Part shown: positions 26,583 to 35,300 of the stretch, in pieces
Layout: the number at the start of each line of letters is the position of its first letter
Position numbering within the stretch: the first letter of the stretch is position 1
Assembly: GCF_000022565.1 (NCBI RefSeq)
Contig: NC_012483.1
Location: forward strand, 3,348,001 to 3,412,000
Length of the DNA: 64,000 bases
Direction: 5' to 3'
Origin: Acidobacterium capsulatum ATCC 51196
Lineage (GTDB): Bacteria; Acidobacteriota; Terriglobia; Terriglobales; Acidobacteriaceae
The notes under the pieces: generated by a model
Database searches by the model: none
What the model was told of the DNA's origin: nothing
The model's input: only the letters and a program-made list of their open reading frames with translations
Position numbers and translations under genes: made by a program

Positions 26583-26768
26583 GACTGCTCCTCGTTCAGC
26601 AACTCATTGTAGATGGTGGGGTTCGCTGCATTGAAATTTCCGCGCAAGGGATCGGGCATGTTTCGCAAAATCCGAAAGGCGCGATGAGGCGCGGTCGAGC
26701 CCCGCCGCCAAAGCGGGGCGCGGAATCTGGGGCAGAACAGATAGCCTGTGGGGGAAAGACGCTCTAGC

Positions 26769-27338
26769 ATGAAGAACATGCGCGTCATCGCAGGCCAGTA
26801 CCGATCCCGACCGCTCACGGCGCCACCAGGGCAGGGCACCCGGCCCACCAGCGACCGCCTGCGCGAAACACTTTTCAACGTGCTCGCGCCACGCATTGAG
26901 GGCGCAATCTTTCTCGATCTCTACGCAGGCTCCGGCGCTGTTGGCATTGAGGCGCTGAGCCGGGGCGCACGTGAAGCCATCTTCGTCGATCAGGCCGCCC
27001 CGGCGCAGAAGGCCATTCGCGCTAATCTCTCGGCTTTGCAGATTCGCAGCCACTACGCGCTCGAGGCGCGCAGCGCTGCCGCCGTGGTCGGGCGTCTGGC
27101 CGGGCAGGGAAGCCCGGTGGATATCGTCTTCCTCGATCCGCCTTATGACCGCGTGGACGAGTACGAAAAAGTTCTCACCCTGCTCGGCGGGGAGTGCGCC
27201 CCGCTGCTTGCGGCCGACGCTATCGTGGTAGCCGAGCACGCCAAGCGGCAATCCCTCGCGGAGCAGTACGGCAAGCTCATCTGCTACCGCACGCTCGTGC
27301 AAGGCGATGCCGCGCTGAGCTTTTATCGGTTGGAGTGA
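26769..27338 (+). CDS. rsmD: 16S rRNA (guanine(966)-N(2))-methyltransferase
   Basis: Methylates G966 of 16S rRNA using SAM. The 189-residue Rossmann methyltransferase has MRVIAGQYRSRPL and GTRPTSDRLRETLFNVL at the start. The SAM motif is FLDLYAGSGAVGIEALSRGA, and the N6/N2-amine methylase signature DPPY follows in IVFLDPPYDR. The start at 26769 (MKNMRVIAG) was preferred to an upstream ATG at 26748. Confidence 0.94.
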   Translation: MKNMRVIAGQYRSRPLTAPPGQGTRPTSDRLRETLFNVLAPRIEGAIFLDLYAGSGAVGIEALSRGAREAIFVDQAAPAQKAIRANLSALQIRSHYALEARSAAAVVGRLAGQGSPVDIVFLDPPYDRVDEYEKVLTLLGGECAPLLAADAIVVAEHAKRQSLAEQYGKLICYRTLVQGDAALSFYRLE

Positions 27339-27356
27339 TGCTTTCTCGCGAAAGAG

Positions 27357-27791
27357 CTATCTCCGCTCTCGCTTTCCAAGACTGAAAACCACATGAATCG
27401 TCGTTCTTACATTCACGGGTCTTCCGTTATGCCAGTAAGGCTTGTAGTGCCACTCATGTACAGCGCGAAGCGCAGCCTCGTTGAAAATGGGGTTCGTTGA
27501 GGACACCACGTGCAAGTTGGACACCGTTCCCGTGCGTGTAATCAAGCACTTAAGAACAACAGTCCCCTCAAGTCCCTTCGCCTTTGCCTCTTTGGGATAG
27601 AGAGGTGGGACGAAGGTGTGCAGGTTGCGCTGGGCCACGTCCGGAGAAATGCGCGGTATGGGCTGATTTTCTGTGGTTGCTGGAGGGGACGGAACAGAAC
27701 CAGTAACAGGCTTTTGAGGGCATCCCGTAAGCGAGAGAAATCCAGCCACGAGTATTCCCACGGTGAGGCACTTTCTTGCGAGCACGAACAT
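27357..27791 (-). CDS. Lipoprotein with TonB C-terminal domain
   Basis: The 144-residue product has a lipobox signal (GFLSLTGC, Cys at about residue 24), a short Pro-rich linker, and a TonB/TolA-type C-terminal domain (YPKEAKAKGLEGTVVLKCLI, VVSSTNPIFNEAALRAVHEWHYKP, VNVRTTIHVVFSLG). Classical TonB is anchored by a membrane helix and spans the periplasm. Here the anchor is a lipid and the linker is too short to do so. It is therefore unlikely to energise receptors and may act as a periplasmic adaptor. Confidence 0.85.
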   Translation of the reverse strand: MFVLARKCLTVGILVAGFLSLTGCPQKPVTGSVPSPPATTENQPIPRISPDVAQRNLHTFVPPLYPKEAKAKGLEGTVVLKCLITRTGTVSNLHVVSSTNPIFNEAALRAVHEWHYKPYWHNGRPVNVRTTIHVVFSLGKRERR

Positions 27792-27941
27792 GACCTCCGA
27801 CCGGAAGCGTCAAAAAATAATCCCAACTCTACCATGCATTGTTCTGGCGGTTAACATGAGGCAGCCAAGGAGTCGAACAACACAAGAAACGCATCTTGTC
27901 CCCCGGATAAACATTAAGCTATGCATATGCGCAGGGTCGTC

Positions 27942-28157
27942 ATGCAGGTATTCCAATGGGGCAAGAGCCTCGCCGTTCGACTGCCCAAGACCGCAGTCGA
28001 AGATCTCGACCAGAGGGAGGGCGATCAGATCGAAATCAGCACCTCTGCCACGCGCGCCTTTGATGTGAGCCGCGACCGCGCAACCGCCATACAGCGTCTC
28101 CGCGAACTGCGCCGTCCCTTCCCCGACGGATTCACCTTCGAGCGGCCATTGCGGTAG
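27942..28157 (+). CDS. Orphan MazE/AbrB-type antitoxin
   Basis: The 71-residue product (from MQVFQWGKSLAVRLPKTAVEDL) has the SpoVT/AbrB swapped-hairpin domain (WGKSLAVRLPK, REGDQIEIS) and a C-terminal toxin-binding-like region (RLRELRRPFPDGFTFERP). Genes of this type usually precede a PIN or MazF toxin. Here the next gene, seven bases away, is gltX on the opposite strand, so no cognate toxin is present. ATGs at 27921 and 27927 are alternative starts. Confidence 0.8.
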   Translation: MQVFQWGKSLAVRLPKTAVEDLDQREGDQIEISTSATRAFDVSRDRATAIQRLRELRRPFPDGFTFERPLR

Positions 28158-28163
28158 GCCCGC

Positions 28164-29669
28164 CTACTCCGCCAGAAACTTCTCCACGCGCTCGCGTACG
28201 CTCAATACGCGCACGGGCAGATCGAGACCGCTGCCTTCCTCAAATAGCGGAATCAGCTTGTCGAACTCCGGCCCGGAGTGTGCGCCGGTGAGCAGAATGC
28301 GCACCGGATGGAAGAGATCCTTGCCCTTGGCTCCGGTCTCGGCCTTCACCTCGTTCATCCAGATCTTGAAAAGCTCCGGCGTGACGGTGCCGGTATGCGC
28401 GCGCACCTTCGCCGCAAACGCTGCCAGCACCTTCTGGGCGCTCTCGGTGTTCAGAAGGGCGGCGTTCTCTTCGTTGGCGCGCGCCTGCGCGGGGTCAAAC
28501 TCAAACACAAAGCGTGCCTTCCCCGGCAACTGGTCGAGCAGGTCCACCGAAGGCACAAAGATCGCCAGCAGCTTCTCAAACCACGTCTGCGCGGCCTCGC
28601 TGCTCTCGCTGTGCGGCGCGAGCCATCCGGCCTGCGCAAAGTAGGGCCACGCGAGTTCGGCCACGCGCGCCGGCTCGGCCAGCTTCAGGTAATGCCGGTT
28701 CATCCAGTGCAGCTTTTCAAAGTCGAAGACCGCCGGCGAGGCCGTCACGCGCTCCAGCTTGAAGGCCTCCACCAGTTCGGGCATGGTGAAGGTTTCGCGC
28801 GTGCCGCCCTCCGCGCCCCAGCCCAGCAGCGCGAGATAGTTGGTGAGCGCCTCGGGCAGAATGCCCATCTCGCGGAAGCTCGCAATCGAGGTTGCGCCGT
28901 GCCGCTTGGAGAGCCGCTCACGGTCGCTGCCCAGAATGGTCGAGAGGTGCGCAAACTGCGGCACCGGCCATCCAAAGGCCTCGTAGATTGCGACCTGCTT
29001 GGGCGTGTTCGAGATGTGGTCGTCGCCGCGAATGACGTGCGTGATCTCCATCAGCGCGTCATCGACGGTGACCACGTAGTTGTAGACGGGCATGCCGCTT
29101 GAACGGACCAGAATCGGGTCGCTGACGGTCTCCTGCGGAAACTCCACCTCGCCGCGCACGAGGTCGTGAAAGCGCAGCGGATGGTCGGGAATTCTGAGCC
29201 GCACGGCAAAGGGCTCGCCCGCCGCGGCCCGCTGCGCCGAGGTCTCGGCGCTGAGTGCGCGGCAGCGCCCGGAGTACACCTGTGGACGATGCTCGGCCAC
29301 AGCTCTGGCGCGCTCGGCCTCCAGATCCTCCTGCGTGCAGAAGCAGCGGTACGCCTTGCCCTCGGCCAGCAGGCGTTCGGTGTGCTCGCGATAGATGCCC
29401 AGCCGCTCCGACTGCCGGTAGGGCGCGTGCGGACCCTCCACGCCCGGGCCTTCGTCCCATTCGAGGCCCATCCAGCGCAGGTCTTCCATCAGTTGCGTTT
29501 CGTGGCGCACCTCGCTGCGGTCAAGGTCAGTGTCTTCAATACGCAGCAGGAACTGGCCGCCATGATGGCGGGCATAGAGCCAGTTGTAGAGAGCGGTGCG
29601 GGCATTGCCCACATGCAGCAGCCCCGTCGGTGAGGGCGCAAAACGAACGCGAACCTGATTGGCGGACAT
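28164..29669 (-). CDS. gltX: Glutamyl-tRNA synthetase
   Basis: Charges tRNA-Glu. The 501-residue class I synthetase has the HIGH-type motif in [19 protein letters not shown], the KMSKS-type motif SKRHG in [12 protein letters not shown], and the Cys-containing insertion [10 protein letters not shown]. Whether it also charges tRNA-Gln (non-discriminating) cannot be read here; that depends on gatCAB elsewhere. The start is [14 protein letters not shown]. It lies 36 bases downstream of thiL on the same strand. Confidence 0.96.
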   Translation of the reverse strand: MSANQVRVRFAPSPTGLLHVGNARTALYNWLYARHHGGQFLLRIEDTDLDRSEVRHETQLMEDLRWMGLEWDEGPGVEGPHAPYRQSERLGIYREHTERLLAEGKAYRCFCTQEDLEAERARAVAEHRPQVYSGRCRALSAETSAQRAAAGEPFAVRLRIPDHPLRFHDLVRGEVEFPQETVSDPILVRSSGMPVYNYVVTVDDALMEITHVIRGDDHISNTPKQVAIYEAFGWPVPQFAHLSTILGSDRERLSKRHGATSIASFREMGILPEALTNYLALLGWGAEGGTRETFTMPELVEAFKLERVTASPAVFDFEKLHWMNRHYLKLAEPARVAELAWPYFAQAGWLAPHSESSEAAQTWFEKLLAIFVPSVDLLDQLPGKARFVFEFDPAQARANEENAALLNTESAQKVLAAFAAKVRAHTGTVTPELFKIWMNEVKAETGAKGKDLFHPVRILLTGAHSGPEFDKLIPLFEEGSGLDLPVRVLSVRERVEKFLAE

Positions 29670-29705
29670 ACATCCTGATCGTAACAAGCAGCGTCGCCCC
29701 GCGCC

Positions 29706-30722
29706 TCAACGCGGCCTGAAGTGCTCCCATCCACCCGGAGCCAGCGCTTCGGAGCTTCCGCCGGCCGAGCGCAACTGCATGCGCGGTTGCCTGCGCGCAG
29801 GAGCCTGCATGGCGCCAATGCAGGTGACCGGCACGCCCGCAATCTGGCGGGGCACGCGAGCGGCTGGAGCAGCGGTGAACAGCAGCTCGTAGTCTTCGCC
29901 GCCATGCAGCGCCAGACCCTGTGCGGAGGCTGCCCAGCCGCGCTCCGCCGCCATGACCGCGAGCGGATGCACCGGCAGGGCCGCCGCGTCGATGACCGCC
30001 GCGAGGCCAGACTCTTCGCAGAGGTGGTCGAGATCGGTCGAGAGGCCGTCGCTGATGTCGATGGCCGCCGTCGCCAGCCGGGCGCCGAGCAGCCGCTGGC
30101 CCACCGCGAGCCGTGGCTGCGGAAACAACTGCGGATGCGCCGTCGCGCCCTTCAGGCGGAGCGACTGCCCATGCCCAAGGGCCAGCAGTTCCGCGGCCGC
30201 GCCGCCGAGGGCTCCGGTCACGTAGAGGCGGTCTCCTGCTCTTGCTCCCGAGCGCAGCAGTGCCCGGCCGCGCGGCGTCTGGCCGAGCAATACGATGTCC
30301 GCAATGACGCCGCCCATCGGCGATTGCGCAGTGTCGCCCCCGGCGAGCGAGACGCCGTGCGCGTCTGCCAGCGCCAGCAGGCCGTCGAGAAAGCGGTCAA
30401 GCCATGATTTCTTCGCGCGGCCCTGGGGGCGCATCCGTTCCGGCGGCGCGGCGAGCGAGAGAAACGCGGCCAGCGGAGAGGCGCCCATGGCCGCGAGGTC
30501 GCTGAGTCCACGCGCCAGGCAGCGGTGCCCGGCGGACTCGGGCGAGTGCCAGTCGCGGCGAAAATGCGTGCCCTCGAGCAGCAGGTCGGTCGTCACCACA
30601 ATCTCGTGGCCGGCGCGGGGGCGCAGCACGGCGCAATCGTCCCCAATGCCCACGCGCACCCCGGCCCCATACTTTGGTAACCGGGCGGCCAGGGCCGCGA
30701 TCCATTGCCGTTCTGCTGTCAT
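29706..30722 (-). CDS. thiL: Thiamine-monophosphate kinase
   Basis: Phosphorylates thiamine monophosphate to the active diphosphate. The 338-residue product has the PurM-like ATP-grasp features GIGDDCAVLRP near the N-terminus, TTDLLLEGTHF, GLSDLAAMGA, VSLAGGDT and the C-terminal DISDGLSTDLDHLCEESG and HGGEDYELLFT. The start at MTAERQWIAALA is chosen because the upstream 49 residues of the open frame lack homology. It is divergent from the M23 peptidase gene. Confidence 0.95.
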   Translation of the reverse strand: MTAERQWIAALAARLPKYGAGVRVGIGDDCAVLRPRAGHEIVVTTDLLLEGTHFRRDWHSPESAGHRCLARGLSDLAAMGASPLAAFLSLAAPPERMRPQGRAKKSWLDRFLDGLLALADAHGVSLAGGDTAQSPMGGVIADIVLLGQTPRGRALLRSGARAGDRLYVTGALGGAAAELLALGHGQSLRLKGATAHPQLFPQPRLAVGQRLLGARLATAAIDISDGLSTDLDHLCEESGLAAVIDAAALPVHPLAVMAAERGWAASAQGLALHGGEDYELLFTAAPAARVPRQIAGVPVTCIGAMQAPARRQPRMQLRSAGGSSEALAPGGWEHFRPR

Positions 30723-30915
30723 GTTGTGGCTCTTTCGCAAGCACTCAGCATAGCGCGTTGGCGGGCGCACGGCGGCTGATTCGACGTCTGTGCCCGGTTG
30801 GGATGCTCTGCCAGAACTTTTCCCATTTGGAAACGTGCCGGCGGAGGTACAGAGTTTGCACGATTCCACCGTTGACCCGGTGCCTTCCGGCTGTTACGGT
30901 CAAAAAGGAGATGCG

Positions 30916-31935
30916 ATGCCCGAAAGGTTGTCTGCGTCTCGTAAATTTTTTTCAGGCCAGGCAGTCTTGTTCAAAAAGCGCTATTACATCATCTTCGTGG
31001 CACGAGAAGAGGATGGGAGACTTCGCAAGATTCCCATTCCGATGCGCTACGCCTACATCTTTGTGGCGGCAGCCGTGGTAGGCGCGTTCACCATCACTGG
31101 CATGGCGGGCTCTTACACCCGCATGCTGCTCAAGACGGCCCGCTTCAACCAGGTGCGCTCGCAGCAGGTGGCGCTCCAGAAGGACTACCAGAACCTGCAG
31201 GTGGTGGCGCACGAGAAGGAAGTGCAGGCGGCCACGCTGGGCTCTCTGGCCAGCGAGGTGGCTGCGCTTTATGGTCTCAGCCACGGGCATATCTCTCGCG
31301 ACTCCGCGGTGACGGCCACTTCGCCGCTTTCCGATGCCTCCAACGTGAACTTTACGGAGCAGGCTTACGAGCGCTCGCTCAATGAGCTTTCGTCGCTGCG
31401 CAGCACGGCTCTGGCCGGCGGCATCTCGAACTCGATGGAGATGAACCTGCTCAACACCAAGGATGGCGGCGGCTGGGCAGACTTTGCCAGCGCTCCCGCA
31501 CTCTGGCCGATTACGGGCCGGGTGACGAGCGCCTTTGGCGAGCGTCAGGACCCCGTTCGCACCGGCGAAACGGAGTTTCATACCGGCATCGACATTGCCG
31601 CCAGCTACGGGCAGCCCGTGCATGCCACGGCCAACGGCGTGGTGGAGCTTGCCGGGGAAGAAACCGGCTATGGCCGGATGGTCATCCTGAACAACGGCCA
31701 CGGCATTCAGACCTACTATGCTCACCTCTCCGGCTTTGCCGTGACTGAGGGCGAGCGGGTGCATATCGGCGAGGTGATCGGGTATGTCGGCGAGAGCGGC
31801 CGCGTGACCGGCCCGAACCTGCACTATGAGGTTCGCATTCACAATACGCCGGTCAATCCGCACCCCTTCATGCATGAGACGATGCGCCAGCTTGCCGCCT
31901 CCGGCGGGGTGGTTTCTGCCGCCGCGGGAAGCTGA
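30916..31935 (+). CDS. M23 (LytM-type) membrane-anchored peptidase
   Basis: The 339-residue product has a basic N-terminal segment and a membrane helix (YAYIFVAAAVVGAFTITGMA). A coiled-coil-like region (RSQQVALQKDYQNLQVVAHEKEVQ) and a C-terminal peptidase M23 domain follow. The active-site motifs are present: HTGIDI (His and Asp), YYAHLSG and LHYEVR. Enzymes of this type cut peptidoglycan cross-bridges or regulate amidases. AAGGAG lies five bases before the ATG at 30916. A strong terminator follows 22 bases after the stop. Confidence 0.92.
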   Translation: MPERLSASRKFFSGQAVLFKKRYYIIFVAREEDGRLRKIPIPMRYAYIFVAAAVVGAFTITGMAGSYTRMLLKTARFNQVRSQQVALQKDYQNLQVVAHEKEVQAATLGSLASEVAALYGLSHGHISRDSAVTATSPLSDASNVNFTEQAYERSLNELSSLRSTALAGGISNSMEMNLLNTKDGGGWADFASAPALWPITGRVTSAFGERQDPVRTGETEFHTGIDIAASYGQPVHATANGVVELAGEETGYGRMVILNNGHGIQTYYAHLSGFAVTEGERVHIGEVIGYVGESGRVTGPNLHYEVRIHNTPVNPHPFMHETMRQLAASGGVVSAAAGS

Positions 31936-31957
31936 TTCCTGTTCCGGATGGAAGTGC

Positions 31958-31981
31958 AAAGGCCGCCCGCGGGCGGCCTTT
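31958..31981 (+). terminator. Terminator of the M23 peptidase gene
   Basis: A perfect AAAGGCCGCC / GGGCGGCCTTT-type stem with a CGC centre is followed by TGTTGTTG. Confidence 0.85.
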
Positions 31982-32095
31982 GTTGTTGCCCCGGGGGCAT
32001 CACAGCGGGATCAGGGTCGGGAGCGGGTTCGATTGCGCCGCGGTGCTGATCGCCTATAAGTCTAGAGTAATGTGTGAGTTGCGGCGGGATGAGCG

Positions 32096-32123
32096 AAATA
32101 TGTGAATTCAGATTCACATATTT
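32096..32123. repeat. Palindrome 1 of three (GTGAAT-N4-ATTCAC), 12-bp arms
   Basis: The perfect 12-bp inverted arms AAATATGTGAAT / ATTCACATATTT surround the spacer TCAG. It is the longest of three related palindromes in an AT-rich 640-base gap without genes (31936-32571). Confidence 0.85.
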
Positions 32124-32199
32124 TCGCGTCGAAGTGCTTCATTCGCATTTTAGGCAAAGGTAAGTCTTTTTGAATCTTGAGGATGCTGAATTCTGCCGA

Positions 32200-32223
32200 A
32201 AATGTGAATCTGGATTCACTTTT
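32200..32223. repeat. Palindrome 2 of three (GTGAAT-N4-ATTCAC)
   Basis: Core GTGAAT / ATTCAC around the spacer CTGG, with one mismatch outside the core and then matching AAA / TTT. Its centre is 102 bases from the first palindrome. Confidence 0.8.
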
Positions 32224-32327
32224 GGCTTTTTTTGCCGGGAAGTTGACCGGAGGGCGGGGGCAAGTATTTGAGTATTAAGATATCTGTTTGAAAAATATGG
32301 AGATATGGCCACTTTTTGGATTTCGAA

Positions 32328-32349
32328 AATGTGAATTCGGATTCACATT
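32328..32349. repeat. Palindrome 3 of three (GTGAAT-N4-ATTCAC)
   Basis: Perfect 9-bp arms AATGTGAAT / ATTCACATT around the spacer TCGG, 127 bases from the second copy. A rho-independent terminator starts 12 bases later. Confidence 0.85.
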
Positions 32350-32360
32350 GATTGCTGGAG

Positions 32361-32387
32361 GGGCGCTCTTTTGGGCGCCCTGTTTTT
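32361..32387 (+). terminator. Plus-strand terminator after the palindrome region
   Basis: A GGGCGC / GCGCCC stem with an eight-base T-rich loop is followed by TGTTTTT. No protein gene precedes it on this strand after the M23 terminator, so it may end a non-coding transcript that contains the three palindromes. From 32388 to 32571 I see no gene or further structure. Confidence 0.6.
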
Positions 32388-32571
32388 ATGGTACCCGGTG
32401 AGGGGGATATTTCCGGCAATCTGGCTCGAGTGCGGCCCGTTCGAACCCACCATCGGCAAGAGGCGCGGGCTTCGATCCGGAGGGCGTCTGGAGGACATTC
32501 TGAGGCGCGGACAGGGGTACCGGGGGCGAGGCGGCAAAGGATTCAGCGCCCCGCATCCCCGCTGGCAGCGC

Positions 32572-33627
32572 CTATTTTGCGGGGGCTGCCGGGGAGGCTT
32601 GCGGGGCTGGAGATGCGGGCGGGGCCGGAGCGGCGGCGGGTGCCGGGGACGCCGGAGGCGCAGGCTTGAGCATGGTTTTGAGCAATGCGTCGGGGATGGA
32701 CGCGGTCAGGATGACACGGTTTTTCTTCTGCCGCACACGGGCGCTGTCGATGACCTGTTTGATGTTGGGGTCCACGTGGCCGCCGGTGGGCACGCTTTCG
32801 AGCACATGCGCCGCGCCCAGGATGGTCTTGAGGCCATCGGCGGAGGACTTTGCCTCACGCATGCTCTGGGCGATCTCCTCGATGCGCAGGCGCAGCGCGC
32901 CGGTCCAGCGGAGCGAGGCCACGAAGGTGGCGTCCGGCGAGATGGGCAGGGCCATGCCAAACAACTGGATTGGCTGCTGCCCGTCGCCGCTGAGGGGCAG
33001 GCCAATCTTGCCGATGCCCCAGGCGAGCGAGAGCAGGGGTACGTCCTTGTAGTGCGCGGCCAGCAGAGAGGAGCCGGTGAAGGGCATGGCGGCGGTGCGA
33101 TAGCGGTCCACGATGGAGTGAATCTGCTCGGCGGTGGGGGTATTGCTGACGGCGACCATGTCATAGCCGAGCAGCGTCACACGATCGGTGCGGCCCTGGT
33201 TGGGGATGTCGTAGATGGTGTGGCCGGCGTAGTTCTCCTGAGCGGTCGCGATGCCGGCCAGATATTTCGTGAGCTTGCGGCCGTCGAAGTGACCTTCAAA
33301 GACCTCGGAGTAGGCGACCGGCCCATTGGGTCCGTTGGGCGAGGGCATGCGCTGGAGGGCGAAGGCCACCTGATCGAGATCGCGCTCGAGGACGATGCCG
33401 GTGGCCTGGATGAATTTCTGGTACTCCGGGCCGGGCGTGACCGGATTGCGGTCAAAGTGCGTGGCGGCGCGCAGGGGCGCGAGGTTGATGTAGACGATGC
33501 CGTCGGATTCCGGCAGCAGCCGCGCGACCTCTGGCGGGGCTTTGGCTCGAAGGTAAACCGCTCCGGCGAGCAGGAGCAGAATGGCGGCCACAATGGCAAT
33601 GGTGATCCGGGTGCGCCGTCGTCTCAT
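32572..33627 (-). CDS. Membrane-anchored protein of unknown function, Pro/Ala-rich C-terminus
   Basis: The product has about 351 residues. A basic start (MRRRRTRI) precedes one membrane helix (TIAIVAAILLLLAGAVYLRA). A periplasmic domain follows with PESDGIVYINLAPLRA, FALQRMPSPNGPNGPVAYSEVFEG, YDIPNQGRTDRVTLLGYDMVAVSNTP and VPTGGHVDPNIKQVIDSARV. The last 40 residues are Pro/Ala repeats. The general form resembles DUF3352-like acidobacterial proteins, but I cannot assign a family. ATGs at 33636 and 33639 are alternative starts. Confidence 0.65.
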   Translation of the reverse strand: MRRRRTRITIAIVAAILLLLAGAVYLRAKAPPEVARLLPESDGIVYINLAPLRAATHFDRNPVTPGPEYQKFIQATGIVLERDLDQVAFALQRMPSPNGPNGPVAYSEVFEGHFDGRKLTKYLAGIATAQENYAGHTIYDIPNQGRTDRVTLLGYDMVAVSNTPTAEQIHSIVDRYRTAAMPFTGSSLLAAHYKDVPLLSLAWGIGKIGLPLSGDGQQPIQLFGMALPISPDATFVASLRWTGALRLRIEEIAQSMREAKSSADGLKTILGAAHVLESVPTGGHVDPNIKQVIDSARVRQKKNRVILTASIPDALLKTMLKPAPPASPAPAAAPAPPASPAPQASPAAPAK

Positions 33628-33791
33628 GGCAACCATCATCTCATTCAGAGCGGCCCTCGCGAACGTCAAAAGCATGGCCGGAGAGCCAGCCAGCAAGTGC
33701 GGCGGGAGGGCCGGGTTGCGTGCTGTGACTCCCGCGCTTGCGTTTGCACCGCGGGCGGCCCTACAACGGTAGGGGTGAAAGAGTCAGCGGC

Positions 33792-34706
33792 ATGAGAGGG
33801 CGCAAGTTGCGGACAGCGCTTTTAAGGGGAGTTCTTCTGGCGGCGATTGCGGCCTGTGCCGCCGCGCCGGTGTGGGCTGCCGCTGCCGCTCCGTCGCCGG
33901 GCATTATGATTACGGCGGTCTCGCGCAACGAGTCGGTGCTGGCCGGCGGCATCAGCACGGGGCAGTGGACCCCGGACGGACTCGCCGTGGTGGAGCCGAT
34001 GGCCTGGCTCTCGCCCAGCGGGCAATGGACGGACCTGCCCTGCAACTATCGCTGGGTGACGGATGCCGATCTCGGACTCTGCAAGGCATTTGCGCAGAGC
34101 TATCTGGCGGCTCCGCATGCGTACACGATGGTGAGCGCGGCGGGGTTTGGCGGCACGCTGCTGGCGCCGCCGATGGAGCTGGGCAACTGCGACTCGTTCG
34201 GTACCACGGCTGCCTATACCGGAGTCGTGGTGGAGGATGGCGCCGTGGCGGCGAGCGACCCGGGGCAGTTTCTGTCGCCGCCTGCGCTGGTGCCGGAGAC
34301 GAATGCCGGTTATGGCGCGCTCTTTCGCGCCTTTGCAGTTGCCGTGCCGATGCCTGCCACGCGCCTGCTGGGGGTGCGGTTCTTTCATCTCACGCTCGAT
34401 GGCCAGGCCCTGGTGGTGGCGCAGCGCTCGTTTCTTGACTTTGCGAATGCAGGCCCTTCGGATGCCTCGACGGTGCGACTGATTTTTGCCATTGGAGAGA
34501 TGCAGGGGCGTCACTTTCATCTGCTCTTCTGGAAGCAGAATGAGACCGAGGAAAATGAGCAGGTGCTGGGCACGGTGCGGCTCAGGAACGGCGCGCAGTT
34601 TTTGCTGACCTCAGTGAACACGCCGGAAGCGCAGTTTTTTCGCGCCTACACGGTGCGGGATGGGCAGTTGCGGCTGGTGTTTCAGGGCGGCGGATATAGC
34701 TGCTGA
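33792..34706 (+). CDS. Secreted protein of unknown function
   Basis: The 304-residue product starts MRGRKLRTALLRGVLLAAIAAC, a signal peptide ending near APVWAAAAA. The mature protein is beta-rich, with ESVLAGGISTGQWTPDGLAVV, CNYRWVTDADLGLCKAF and LLFWKQNETEENEQVLG. It has paired cysteines (DLPCNY and GLCKAF; GNCDSFG; GGGYSC). No catalytic motif is recognised. The gene lies next to the tRNA cluster. Confidence 0.65.
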   Translation: MRGRKLRTALLRGVLLAAIAACAAAPVWAAAAAPSPGIMITAVSRNESVLAGGISTGQWTPDGLAVVEPMAWLSPSGQWTDLPCNYRWVTDADLGLCKAFAQSYLAAPHAYTMVSAAGFGGTLLAPPMELGNCDSFGTTAAYTGVVVEDGAVAASDPGQFLSPPALVPETNAGYGALFRAFAVAVPMPATRLLGVRFFHLTLDGQALVVAQRSFLDFANAGPSDASTVRLIFAIGEMQGRHFHLLFWKQNETEENEQVLGTVRLRNGAQFLLTSVNTPEAQFFRAYTVRDGQLRLVFQGGGYSC

Positions 34707-34771
34707 AGGGGGTGGCGGGGTTAAGGTTCGCGGGCGCGGAGAGGGTTGCGGCGCTTTGTGGCAAAGCTCGA

Positions 34772-34800
34772 TTGCTCCCGGTCTCTGCGTGTGCTACTGT
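34772..34800 (+). promoter_or_regulatory. Candidate promoter for the tRNA-tuf cluster
   Basis: TTGCTC, a 17-base spacer and TACTGT lie about 65 bases upstream of the first tRNA. The -35 match is fair and the -10 weak, so confidence is modest. No terminator separates it from tRNA-Thr. Confidence 0.35.
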
Positions 34801-34866
34801 TCTGTTTATAGCCCTCTGATGCTGACGCGGTCTCGCGCCCAGGTCTGAGGGCTGGGAACTGTTCGG

Positions 34867-34942
<76 letters not shown>

Positions 34943-35164
34943 GACTCTCCTGCACGAATCAGTACGGGCCGGAGTACCCTTCCGCAGCAGACTCCCATTG
35001 CCAGCCAATGTTTTTTGCCGGAGCTTTGCGCCGGGAGGCTGGGTGGTGTCGTGCGGAGGAGTGAAAGCAGTTCCGGCTGAGAAGTTCTTTGGGAATTCGC
35101 CAGCCACGGCGCAGCAAGCGCGCGGGGCAGCGGGGAAGAGTGAAAGCTCTGAACCGGGCAATGG

Positions 35165-35252
35165 GCACAGGTGGCCGAGTGGTTAATGGCAGCAGACTGT
35201 AAATCTGCCGCTCCTTGGAGCTACGGAGGTTCGAATCCTCCCCTGTGCACCA
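35165..35252 (+). tRNA. tRNA-Tyr (anticodon GTA)
   Basis: The 88-base class II tRNA has acceptor GCACAGG / CCTGTGC, the anticodon loop CTGTAAA, a long variable arm (CCGCTCCTTGGAGCTACGG region), T-loop TTCGAATC and an encoded CCA. Confidence 0.97.
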
Positions 35253-35300
35253 CGAATTGACGCGCCGGAGTGGTGGCGTGGGACGGGTTGGAAGAGCAGC

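Noticed and set aside
32096-32349. CRISPR array made of the three palindromes
   Set aside because: Only three units, spacing of 102 and 127 bases, and repeats too short and variable for CRISPR; no cas genes are nearby.
32404-32460. tRNA-like GTTCGAACCC segment
   Set aside because: The T-loop-like sequence has no acceptor, D or anticodon arms that pair on either strand.
32371-33795. 474-residue plus-strand frame rich in Gly/Arg
   Set aside because: Antisense to the membrane-anchored protein at 32572-33627, with composition typical of frame shadows.
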